A stretch of 64,000 nucleotides of DNA, from positions 19,931,321-19,995,320 of the forward strand of contig CM026424.1 in the NCBI GenBank assembly GCA_014871385.1. Direction: 5' to 3'. The position numbers and the translations under genes are program-made. The notes under the pieces were generated by a model, which was not told where the DNA came from, searched no databases, and saw nothing but the letters and a program-made list of their open reading frames with translations. Below are positions 47,268-58,897 of this stretch, piece after piece (position 1 is the stretch's first letter; every line of letters begins with the position of its first letter). This stretch comes from Ceratodon purpureus. Its lineage: Eukaryota; Streptophyta; Bryopsida; Pseudoditrichales; Ditrichaceae.

Positions 47268-50080
47268 AGGATGTTCGATTAGATCTTCATACTTCCTGCT
47301 GTTCAGAATTGTTCTATACCTTGATATGCTAAAAACAATTATAGTGCAAGGTTTTGAAGAACGTTGCAACTCTTAGATTTAGACATCCACAAATTCTCGT
47401 GTAAAAAGTTTTAATTATGCTCTTCATTGGTATGACTTGAAGAAATTCTTTTTTGATAGTAAAAAAAGAATGACAATGAATGCATTTATTATTCAAATTA
47501 TTATTTTCAAAAATAAATTTTACCTTGAGTTTTGAAGGTGAAGATGCCATTAATATCATAGTAGTCTTATAGGTGGACATATTTCTAATCATCGTTACAA
47601 TGGAAGTTAACAATAGTGCTACTTAAAACCATCTTCATGAGATTTTCTTACATGAGATTTTTTTTTAATAGTTTACTTATAATTGATTATACTTGAAAAC
47701 AAAAAATCTAAATTTATTTTAATTCTAAAACTCATCAAATCAAAGAAATTTATTAGTAAGAATGTATATAAGTTCATTGTAGTAGATAATGGCCTAATGC
47801 AAAGGCTTAGAGCCTAAAGCAAAGACTTTGAGAATCATTGTTTATTTAATTTAACCAGCATTAGTTTTAGATTTGGAGGTTCAATGATATGCATAGTTTT
47901 TGTTTACCTAATAACTAAATTACCTAAATATAAGCTTCTTCTCTAAAATCGTCAATATTATGTTTATAATATTTCATATGATTAAGGCTTAGAAATCTAA
48001 GATTTTTTTTTATAATAAATAACATCTTTCTATATTATAGTATGATCATTTATGGTTTAAATTTTGATGTTTATCTTAATATTTCAATTTTAAAGTTTTT
48101 ATGTGGGCATTTTTTTATCATTCAAATATTGAAAATATAATAAAATATGGATATAATGGCTTTAATAAATCAAATTTAAAATTAATTACATATCTTCGAA
48201 GTATTGTTTGACTTTAAAAAGGTGCCAAATTCAACAATTTACAGACATTTGTGCAATGTATCCGTAGTATCCCAATATCCATAATTCAAATACCATGAAA
48301 TTTCATAGTACATTGTTTTTAATCATAATTATTTGCACTTAAAGAAATTTTGAATTGAGCATTTAGCTAAAAATCAAGATAAACTAAAGTATAACCTTAT
48401 TAAAATTTCTTTACATTTAAACTTGAATTTTGAAGAATTGACTTTCAACAACTCTCCTTCTTTATGTTTGATTAGAAATTATCTATGCTTTTATATAATA
48501 TGTATTTCTTTAGTAGATTTTCAAATCTTACTTTTTAATCTTTGAGATCTTTTTTTCCACCACAAAGTCATGATCACCACTACTAAAAGTTAATATTTTA
48601 CGATGTTTCCTTGAAATTCAATTTTATAATTTTACACATGGTTATAGATGGTGTAAATAGTAGGTCAATCCTACATTTTGGTTTCACATTTTGGTTTTAC
48701 ATTCACCATAAAATTTTTGGTAACCTCCTCTAAGCCATTTTTTCCACACTTTATCTCCACTTCAAGCAGTCCCTTTCATTTATTAATAACATCCACCCCG
48801 CTTTGAATCTATCTTGAACAACTTATCCTTTATCACATTTGGTTTTCCTTTATCATATCTCTACGTCTATGCTCCCTCTCCAACCCTTTTACATTATTAA
48901 ACATATTTTTTAACAGCAGTCTTTGGTTTACTTTCCACCCAATTGTTAGTATTTGTAATCAATACTTCTTTAGAAACTTCAATTGTTTTCCTGAAGTTGA
49001 ACTTTTTCAGGGCACTTATGTTACAATTTTTTTTTTTTTTTTGATCCAACTAAAACTTTGTGTACTGGCTCTAAAATGCAAAGCTCGTGAAATCAACTGT
49101 TAAGCACTTCATTGATCCCGTTACTGCACTCCTAACAGTGCAATGCACCGTTATGTATGGTAACGCCAAAGATGCACGCTCCCATGGTTGGGAACTTGTG
49201 CTTAAGACCGCGTTATGCACTAGAACGAGTGTGTAACCCATGTTACTGCACTAGCGCTCAAGGGCGTAATGCTATACTTTCTAATTTTTCAGCGTCAACA
49301 ATACTCTCTATCTATTACTCCACACCGAGCCGGTACAGTACAGTCCCATGCCAGCACCTCGTTGCCTTTCCACTTGGGCACTCAATTGTAACTTAGGCCA
49401 GTGCTGATGTTGGAGTGGTACCATATTCACAACCTGCACTGCAATATCTCCTCCTCACATACGTGTCATCACATGCATTCGTCTAACTATCCCAGTTTCG
49501 TCACATTCCCCTCCACTTCGTCACCCACACCTGCATGACCACCGGCCAAGCCAGTACTCAACTGGCATCCCACACCCAAGTGATTGAGTTATGTTGGAAC
49601 CAGTTATTCTTAAAATCCATCATCCATAAATGGATCAGAAGTCATTTTATTTTAATAAAACCGTCATTAGGGACATTCAAAATCACTATAGAATTTGTAT
49701 TAGCGAATAAAAAGCCATCATATCCATGTATTTAACATGCACATGCTATTGAATCATGAATTTGAAGCTTTTCAAATCTTTTAAATAATATTCTTTGAAC
49801 TTTATTATAATCCCTGAAAAATTCCTTCGAGAAAAACCAAAGAATATTAACTCTAATATTAACCATTGTTGAAGGTCCTACTTTACATCGATCTTGGCAA
49901 ACCAAAGACGTTGGATTCCCAATCGAAACAAACACCTTCAGAAGAGTGATAATCGTAGCTCACTGGTGGGCTGTATCATGTCAATGCTGACTCCAACGAA
50001 ATCCACAAGGAAGTAACCGGAACAACCGGTGGCCAGAACCTGCAACAGGCGGTGTCAGCCAAGTGTGTGGAGCATGCACC
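47268..50080. other. AT-rich intergenic DNA
   Basis: No gene is supported. Composition shifts to more GC-rich around 49.05-49.6 kb (recurrent TGCACTAG and CGTTATGCAC words), which may mark a short unclassified repeat, then AT-rich again until the L5 promoter. Confidence 0.45.
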
Positions 50081-50086
50081 AGTCGG

Positions 50087-50229
50087 CCAAGTGGCGAGCT
50101 GAAGCTGCAGTCGCTCAAAAGCTCATCCCAACGTGGGACTAGCACACTGGCATTTCCAAATCACGGCTCAGATCAGGCCCAATCTCGCCAATCGCCTCCT
50201 TATCGCATCATTTGTCCAGCTTCATAAAA
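50087..50229 (+). promoter_or_regulatory. L5 promoter module
   Basis: CCAAGTGGCG at 50087, TCAAAAGC near 50114, ACGTGGG at 50131, CACTGGC at 50145 and a weak TATA-like CATAAAA at 50223. The order matches L1-L4 although the rest of the upstream region is diverged. Confidence 0.65.
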
Positions 50230-50373
50230 CCTCGCCCCCATCGCTCCGACTATCAGTTCACTGCAAGACCAACATCTTAACCTGCTTCGACAATCATCTC
50301 AACATTCTCTACACTCAATCAGTAGACTAGCATTCGTATTTGTTTGTTGATCGATACTTGTTATCTAGATATC

Positions 50374-51625
50374 ATGGCAGCTGCAATGGCAATGACTTCG
50401 GCGTCGGTGGTGGCCGCTCCAGTGAGCGCCTCCAAGTTGTCATCTTCTGCAGCTTTCGGTGCATCGCAGGCACAGTTTGCTCCAGTGAGGAATGTGAACG
50501 TTAACGACAGCCGGGTGGTTGTTTCAGCCAAGTACTCCGAGGTTGGTACTAGCTAGTGATCGATGTTGGAGGTTTGGTAGTCATGAAGTGGGTTTGATGT
50601 GTGTGTTGATGTGGGGGTTGTTGAGGCTGATGGTGGTGGTGTTGATGTTGTGTAGGAGGAGAACACACCTGTGGCGAGGAAGGTGATGAGCTCTGTTCTG
50701 GCGGCTGGGTTGGCTATTAGTTTGGCTGGGTCGGCGTTTGCTGCCTCGGGTCCGGGTGGGGATGGAGCTGAGCGTACTGCACGCAAGGCAGACGAGTTGC
50801 TGCAGGGTGCTGATGCGTTGATCAAGAATGACTCGCCCCAGCGGTTTGGGCCGGAGAGAGGGTTCGGCAACGGAACGGATAAGGCTGATGAGGACCGCTT
50901 CTCCCAGAAGTAAGAAATGCGCCATAGCCACTTTGTTGTTAGTAGCTGTTGGTTCTAGAAATGATTGGTATAGCGTTTCAATGCGCTTGATTAGAATGGT
51001 TCTTCTTATGTCGTTCTTGGAGCCTATTAGTAATCTGTGAAGAAGAAATTGTTTGGGATGTGGACTTAACGGCAACTTTATTTTTTGTATAATGCAGGGC
51101 CGGAAGTGGAGCCATCCCTGAGCTTCAGGATGCAACCAGTGCCCAAGTGTCGGGTGCTCGTGACAAATTCGCTTCCAATGTGAACAAGACCAAGCGCAGG
51201 ATTGATGGAATCTGGGGCATGGGCAAGGTTAGAGATGATTTCTTCTCTTTTCTGAGATAACTACAGTTTCTATTTCTTGAATACTATTTAACATGATTAA
51301 CAAATGGTCTTACTTTCGTTTATTCTACGTATGTGTTTAGGGTATGGCCAACGATGTAGTGGCAACTGCTCAAGACAAGGTTGGTGACGCTGCTACCGGT
51401 GCCAAGAAGGCTTTCGGTCAAGCAAACAAGAACAACATGGGCTCAAGCATCAAGAGCAATGCAGGAAATGTGGCTCAGAGTGTGAAGAGCAAGGCTGACG
51501 AGGTGACCGCACCTGCCAAGAGCACTGGTGGTGGCTTCTTCGGAAAGATCAAGCAGCAAGCAAAGGGTGTCCAGGGCGCCGTTGCCAAGAAGGGCGCTGA
51601 AGTGCAGAGTGCCCTTCCCAAGTAA
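50374..51625 (+). CDS. L5: thylakoid-lumen LEA-like protein (278 aa, 4 exons)
   Basis: Exons 50374-50541, 50656-50909, 51098-51227 and 51341-51625, all in consistent phase. It is the most diverged copy (for example NMGSSIKSNAGNVAQSVK in place of VASNVKSSAGNVAADVK) and has the fullest intron set, including one after GIWGMGK that no other copy has. Its last exon is also less GC-rich than those of L1-L4. It has the same dual targeting signal, ending SAFA before the lumenal Ala-Ser-Gly. It probably reflects the ancestral gene structure. It lies 12 kb from the rest of the array. Confidence 0.9.
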
Positions 51626-53226
51626 TTTTTTGATAATCAGGTTTTGTGTTAAAGAGTTAACACATATGGGCTTGATTGGTAGAGAGTTTTCTATAAATTT
51701 AGTGTGTACTACTGTTGGGAAGGTTGCAAGATGATACGGTTTGAGCTGTATGCAGTTGTAACTTTGAGACTTCTCATGTACATTTGAGAACTTGTAAATT
51801 GTGAGGCACTGTAATTGGCACACGGCGTGCGGACCTTCATTTCCTGAATAAAGCTCCAGCGACAATCAGCTGAATTTGTACTATTTACATATACCCTGAG
51901 TTTTCTGTTACTTTACAGCTTTTGTTTGCTCCATTGTGAGAAGCTGTCCTGGATATATATTAGAGAAGTTGCGCATTCTCATATTGTGATATCGAGGCGT
52001 GCAATTGATAATATGTTTTACAGCGGTTAGTCATAACGGTGTCTAGGAGTGGCATCCTGTTTGGCACCAGTAGCTGACATGATTTACTCATAAACTTGAA
52101 ACATGTAGCCCTAACTTCTCACATAACGCTTCAACAGGTATAGTTACTGTGTTGTGTTGTCAATGCTTCTCGATTGAAAAGTTTATTAGAAGCATTTCAG
52201 ATTATTTTTAGTCTCTAAACTAGGACACATCTTATCCACTCGTTCGCAGATGCTAATCTTCTTTTCAAGGAACATATCGGTTCAACTTGCAGAAGGGCAC
52301 TCTAGACAAGAGAGAATTTGCAGTTCTGTAACTCTTCCGACTCTATTTTCAGAACCAGCTGGTTCCGTTGTGACGAGTAATGTCCTAATTTAAAGAAATT
52401 CCTTGCACAGATCAGACTAATAATCTGAATTCGATGAACAGGAAGAGAAACGTAGCGGTTCTACTAGACTTGAAAGCAAAGAGTGAGTAGAAAAAGAAAA
52501 AAAGGATTTTTTTTTTGTCACAGTCGTGGCTGTTAAGGATGATTGTGATTTCCGAGTCACATAAAACTATCGACGAAGGAAGTCAGTATTGTGCCATTTC
52601 ATGACAAATGTAACGCTTTGTGCCTTCAGTTTGCCCACTTCATATGCTCAAAATTGCAGCGTTTACAGGTTTCGGAAATTCAAGTAGATGAATAAGAGCT
52701 GTTCAAACATCATGATGCATCACTAGATTCCAAAAAGTACAGATCAAATTCGAGAAAATAAACAGACAGGGCTCACTGTTAAAAAAAGGTTAAAAATGCA
52801 ACTACCATGGCCGATTCGGAATGTTGAAAAACTGTCATAAGCATCTGTTCACGACATCGACACGAAAACCGACTAAAAATTCATGCACAGAAGAGCACAT
52901 ACTCCACTGTTATGGATTAAGCCAATTTTCATATGAATCAATAATTACAAAAAAAATCAACATGTTTGAGAATATAAACCTCAGCCATTGCTTACACATG
53001 GCATGGTATGTCTCGTTCATAAAAGAAATTCGGTGAACTGTCTGAGAACTAACTAAATCGCGATTACAAAATCGACACAACCAATTACTCTGTCTAAAAA
53101 TCCTCCAAGAATCCTGAAAAACTTCACCACACTCCATCACACCGAAGCGACGAAATATAAATCAACCAAGCTGAATTTCACATCGCCGAGGCTGAAAATA
53201 TATATGCACCCGATCAGCGTGAGCCT
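51626..53226. other. Intergenic between L5 and glycine-rich protein gene
   Basis: L5 3' UTR, then spacer with no supported coding sequence. Confidence 0.55.
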
Positions 53227-53804
53227 TTACCGGCCACCTCCACCGCCTCCTCCACCACCCCCACCGCCCCCTCCCCCTCCTCCGCCCCCTCCTCCACCAC
53301 CTCCGCCTCCTCCACCCCCACCACCACCTCCACCGCCTCCACCACCTCCACCACCTCCACCACCTCCACCGCTACTGCGTGATCCCCACCCCCGGAACAA
53401 CCCCTTGGCAGAAGTCACGAAATCTGCACATGTTCAAACCGAATATAAATCACCTCGGAAGATCCACAACATCAACAAGAATACCAGGCCTGAGGAATCA
53501 TTGATCACTTCGAAATCAACTCTGAAGCTCTGAATATCATGATGCCATGTGCAAAATCAATCAAATGACCTGCATAGTGATATAACTCTAAGAAATCATA
53601 AGACTTACCATCTGTGCTCGTCAGCTGCTCATGACTTCTGGATCCAATACCAGCTGCATCGACATCCACAGAGAGCTCCGAGTCGGCTGCAACGATCTCG
53701 CCATCACGCAATGGCCTTGCTAGTACTGCCGGAAGCACAGCACATGAGCAAAGTAGAAGCAAGTACACTGTTAAGCTCACAAGTATCAGTCTAGAGCGCC
53801 CCAT
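53227..53804 (-). CDS. Secreted glycine-rich protein (130 aa, 2 exons)
   Basis: Exon 1 is 53804-53609 and exon 2 is 53423-53227; donor G|GTAAGT and acceptor TGCAG keep the frame. The start MGRSRLILVSLTVYLLLLCSC with a following small-residue stretch ending VLA is a classic signal peptide. It is followed by an acidic spacer (ELSVDVDAAG), then FVTSAKGLFRGWGSRSS and a run of about 47 Gly closed by Arg and stop. Such proteins belong to plant glycine-rich cell-wall or extracellular proteins. The Gly run is encoded by a repeat likely to vary in length among individuals. The antisense poly-Pro frame is its shadow. Confidence 0.75.
53232..53372. repeat. (CCNCCN)n / (GGN)n trinucleotide microsatellite
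   Basis: About 140 bp of CCT, CCA, CCC and CCG triplets on the plus strand. On the minus strand all are glycine codons GGN within exon 2 of the glycine-rich gene. The third position varies freely while the frame is kept. Confidence 0.9.
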
Positions 53805-55477
53805 CTCTCCAGCATCGATCAGATGACCTCGTAAATATGATAAGTGAGCCAGTGTCAACGAGGGATCGCTTTCTTATAGGTGAATATGCATTGGGAAAGT
53901 CCACACCCCACGAAGCTGCACCGCATCCCGAAGTTGCCCAAACGAATTTGGAGAGTTCTACCTCCTTGGAAAGGTGGCAACGTCCCGGGGAGCGGTTTGA
54001 GTGAGAAGACTTCACCACCTCGGCGACCTGCATCGTCGCAGGAATTTGCACCTGATCTGGCACCAAACTTACTGAAACGGAATTTTTTAGTTTCAGTTCC
54101 ATTTGGGAAAGTCAATCTCGATCTCAATTGGGATTTGATTGTTCAAGGGCCGTTTACACCTGATTTTATCCAAGTGCTACACGAAATTTTGGGCTGGCAA
54201 AGGAAGAGGAAGACTCTGTGAATTGGCCTCATTTGATCCATGACATGCTTCAACAATGCAGGGGGACTACCCTTCTAAATTGAATCCAAGCAAAGTTTCT
54301 TAGATTTTTAGCGTACAAGAAGATGCCATAAGAAGCAAATATAGAATAAGTTGATACTATATAGGTCCTTAAAAGTGTCAAATATATTCATATCAAATCC
54401 TACCTTGTAATAGATTGAAGTTGAATTTACTTTAAAATTTGAGTTTTTGCTATGATACAACATGTATTATGAATTTTAAATCATTCTAAAAGTTTGCAAA
54501 TAAGATTTATCACACTTATTAGAAGTCTTTTTAGTTAGCATACAACACTCATGAATGTTTTTTTTCTCCGCCATTAAAACATATCTTAATATTCTAAATC
54601 TACAAACACATATATATTATAAGGTCATATTGTGCTAAAACTTATGTACTTTCCATTCCACAGATTTGAATTGAGTGTTGCAGCTTACAATAGATGTTTC
54701 TTTAGACTATAATATCATTTCATTCAGAATTCTTCACTGACTTTGGGAAAACTAGAGATAAGTAGGAGATGGTCACACTATTTCACCTGCGCATTAATTT
54801 CTTCCAATTAAACACATATCTGGGACTCACTACCAATGGGTCAGGGTGTCGATGGACCGGGTTTTTGAGTGGGGGTGTTGAATGATGAAGGACAGGGGTT
54901 TTAGGTGGGCGATTGGGAGGAGAGACCCAGTCTGCATCATGTAATGGTCCTGGTACGCATGATTGATACGATACAAATGCCAGGATCTAGTCATATCAGC
55001 AAGACGCGTTTTGCAGGCACCAGCAGAGGAATTTCCAAAGTAGTAACTTCCACACTAATGCTAAGGGGAGAGTATTCAATAACAATCAAGCGCTCTAGGC
55101 TTCAAAATACACGTTCGTTCCGACAGCAGTTACAAGGGTCAGGCCCTAATGCAACAAGCAAACTTGAGTAACGTAAAATTCCACAATACAACCCCAGGTT
55201 ATTTGGAATTGCACTCACGCAAACATGTTAAATCAACCAAGCAAAAGAGTATGATAGTTACTGGTCATGATTCATGGAAACATATGCTTATGGTTGCCAG
55301 ACAGAAAACCCAGACCAGAGGAATTAAATTGCCTGATTCCAAGTGATTGCAGCTACGAAGGCGCTAATTGATAAACCTGGATTCTTTCCCAATCTATCAT
55401 CTGAACTAGATTCTCAAAGTCACTCCATAAGAAAAAGAATCCTTCCTGCCTGTATAATCTCAGGAGCTCATCCCAGC
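53805..55477. other. Intergenic: promoter of glycine-rich gene and 3' side of eS24 gene
   Basis: The 53.86-54.2 kb part is moderately GC-rich and has open frames on both strands without domain support (53880-54221 plus, 53855-54127 minus). From 54.25 to 54.8 kb it is AT-rich. No gene supported. Confidence 0.45.
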
Positions 55478-56430
55478 TTACTTCTTCTTCTTGGCATCTC
55501 CAGCGGCCTTCGTCTGCAACCCAGCCCACCCAACATGGAACTCGTGAGAACTAAAATCCAACCAACATTGAACAAGCTATCCTGCCCTCAATGCACTCAA
55601 CAAAGACTCTGCTGGACAGTTCATTGCACTGCCTGCCCCGGACCAATCACGAAATATTGCCACTTTGATAAAAACGTACCTTCTTCACACCCCTGATCTT
55701 CTTGGCACGGTTCTTGCGCTCCTTGATCTGCTTCCTAGACTTCTCCACCTTGGTAGCAAGTCCATTCTGCACAAAACCCCAATTCATCCATCAGCACTCA
55801 AATACAACAAAATTCCCAAAACAAGCAAAAACCATCCAACCATCAATCTAATGAATTGGATCTCACACAACGCTTCCTAGAAAAAAAGCCAATTACAAAC
55901 ACGACGACCTAAAAAAACTCACCCTAATAAGCCTGTACTTGGGCTCGTATTTCTTCGCAGAGTCCACAGAATCGTAGATGAGGCCAAATCCAGTCGACTT
56001 GCCTCCTCCGAACTGAGTCCTGAAGCCGAACACGAAGATGCTCTGGGGGTCCCGAACCTCGTACAGCTTCGTGAGCTTCTCCTTCAACTCAGCCTATATG
56101 ATCAATCCAAACGTCATACTCACGCACCACCCCAAATTAAACCCTAAAACCCCCCACATCAATACATAATCAAACCAACCCCGCTCCCAAAAAACACCAA
56201 CTCACCTTGGATACATTGGCGCGACCCGGGTGCAAAACGTCGATAACCTGCAAAAACCATAACCACCCCAACCATCAAAACCCAGAAACCCTAAACCCTA
56301 ATACAAGAGAGTTGCCACTGCATAGAGTAATGGATTTTGTGGAGTCGGGAGTGCTTACGAACTGCTTGCGGGCCAACAGGCGGTTGGTCATGAATTTGCG
56401 GGTGCGGATGGTGCACGCCTTTTCCGCCAT
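55478..56430 (-). CDS. RPS24: 40S ribosomal protein eS24 (135 aa, 5 exons)
   Basis: Exons 56430-56359, 56247-56206, 56093-55923, 55766-55680 and 55513-55478 join in frame. The product begins [24 protein letters not shown] and contains [50 protein letters not shown] and a Lys/Arg-rich tail ending GDAKKKK. This is the full-length eS24 protein of the cytosolic small ribosomal subunit, which binds 18S rRNA. Length and blocks fit the plant family throughout. Telo-box motifs lie in the promoter and in intron 1, as is usual for plant ribosomal-protein genes. Confidence 0.98.
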
Positions 56431-56554
56431 CGCTGCGGGCGAGCGAGGGTGCGTGGGGATGGTGTTGCGGAGGGTGGAGAAACAACGCAATCGAAAGAGA
56501 AGGGGTGTGGTGCCCTGCGTTGCACTTAGCCCCCCGGGCCGCCCCCAACCCTAA
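56286..56554. promoter_or_regulatory. Telo-box motifs of the eS24 gene
   Basis: AAACCCTAAACCCTAA at 56286-56301 in intron 1 and AACCCTAA at about 56547 upstream of the ATG. A further AAACCCTAAAA lies near 56139 in intron 2. Telo-boxes are known elements of plant ribosomal-protein and translation-factor genes and coordinate expression in dividing cells. Confidence 0.6.
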
Positions 56555-58897
56555 TCTGGGTACTCTCTTCGAAGATGTTTTTCATCCACTGGAACTGCGT
56601 TCGTTGGTCGCGTTTTCTTTTCTCAGGGCTTATTTTTGCTTTTTCTATGATTTTGTATTTTTATTCAGTTGTTTACTCTTGATGGGTACTTTTTCGACCT
56701 TTATACATGGCTAGATATCACTTAAATGTTAAATAAATACTACTGTTGCAGGGTAGCAAGTTTGTTCATAAATGATTTTAAAATTTCAAGATTTAAAATA
56801 TTAAATTTAAAGATAAAAATTTAAGAATGTGAGAAATCATTTTTGTGATGTATGCCTATTTGTGAGTTATCAAATTTTACTTTTGATTATATTTTTGCCA
56901 AAAGTAAACCAAGAAATTAAGTTTTTTGAAATCCAAACTTGGTTTCTTCAAGTAAAATATGCATATTTATTTGAGGTAAACAAAGCTGCTATCATGGAAA
57001 GGTTATAGATTCTAAAGTCTATAGTCATGCCTCTCAACTTGATCATAGTTCAAACATGCCTTCAATTTAGCATTCTTTATGGAAGCTTTTTAACATATGC
57101 ATATGACTAGATATTATACATATCACCTAAATATTAATGGATTTTTTCAATTAGATGATTTAGAACTCAAAACTAGTTTGAATTCGAGTTACCAATTTGG
57201 AGAAAATGGATTCGACATAATTGTCACTCTGAATTTGATTTTTTTTCAATAAGGAGTTGTTCTTGCACTTTTTGGCAAATTTAAAAGGGTTTCTGATAAA
57301 TCCATAACAAAGAAGCCGTAAAGTAGTGGTCATATAAGCATTCAAAAAAAATGCTAAAAACAAAAATCTACAAGCAGAGATCTTCATTTCAATGCGCAAT
57401 GTGCTCAAACTACAGCAAAATGCAATGCTCAATATAGTATACCAAATACAGTGCCCAGACTAGTAAAAACACCCTCACCACCCACTTTATTTATTTTTTT
57501 TAAAATGAGGGGTGCACTTTCTAAGTGAATTTTCAGCGTATCCTTGCTGCCAGCTTGATTCTAAAGAGGTTAAGAACAAGAAACACTCAAATTCGACCCT
57601 TCTAAGGCATTTTTACAGTGCTTTCTATTTCTTGCGTAACCCAAAAATGGTTGCTTTGTCACGTAGGGGTTATCAAAATATTGAATATACACCAAATTAA
57701 AAAGCTTAAGATTGTCAAAATGTTTTACAGAACTTGTACAAAATTGTTTGCAATACTTTCAAATCAAATTTTGAATATCATGTTTTTCAAAGACATTAAC
57801 GATATATATCTATACCAAATAAAATCTTATAAGTTTATTTATTCAATAAAGACCACTCTAAGCATTTTGGATTCTAAGTACTAATCCACAAATCAACGCA
57901 AAATCTTTATCTAATACATAAACAAATTTTTATATATCTATTCTAGTATCTCTAAACACAGAATTTATTTACAATAAGTAGCATATTCATATCTGTCTAA
58001 TTACAAAAGATACCATATTCAAAAGTATTGAGGTACATGGATCATCAGGTTTTGTAACAAACTTTGTCCTAAGATCACATGTATCCAGTGTTTGGGTTCC
58101 AAGGAAGCACAATCTGCATACAACTACCTGACATGTGCACATGCTTACACCCACATAGCAGTCAATTCTCTACAGTTCCTTCACATTCTGTGTATTACAT
58201 TCTACATGCACACACACGCCTATGTAATAATATAGTACATGAATATGAAGGACTCCCACTTCTACTTGTATAGAGTGAGTAAGTCCTTATATTCTCTCTC
58301 AGCCAACCATGGTGACAACCAGAGGTTATCTCAAATGTTGTGATAAGTTATCAGTTCCTGTCCATTTGAAACTGAAACTGTTCACCTTGCAAGGACCAGT
58401 GATTTGCAACGTCAAAGGTCATGTCCGAAGGTGAAATGTAAAGTGAACTCTCCTCAGATTGCAAACCTGTGAAACTCACAAAAACCTCGATCAGATCAAC
58501 ACAGACTTAATCTAGACAGACTGCAATGAATCGGAGGAAATAAAACCAGATTTACGAAATCATCAGTAGTTATTTTCATTAAGAAAATAGTCTAGAGTAC
58601 ATCAGTGAGTCATGCTAGCAGTAATAATTACAAACAATCACTTCAAATTGTAAACAAATCTCATCGATCCATTGCAAAATATATCACAAAGACAGTGATA
58701 AATTCACTAGTTCCTCCGATCTAAAAGCCTGTAAAAAACATCCCGGAAACCAGTACATACAACCAATCACATAACAAACATTCCCCAAGTTCACGGAACT
58801 CAAGGAACCCCAAACACACATTCTAGACAAGAAATGAACAAGGATTCGGTCGATGCACGGAACAGTTGTTGTCTTCGACGTGTATGCTAGTTGAGAG
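56431..58897. other. Intergenic between eS24 and ERF genes
   Basis: The first 130 bp is GC-rich and should be the eS24 promoter. From 56.75 to 58.05 kb it is AT-rich with no gene. The part from about 58.3 kb up to 58897 is probably the 3' UTR of the ERF gene. Confidence 0.5.

Noticed and set aside
53204..53533. Long poly-proline open frame on the plus strand
   Set aside because: It is the antisense of the glycine run of the secreted glycine-rich gene; it has no signal, domain or splice support.
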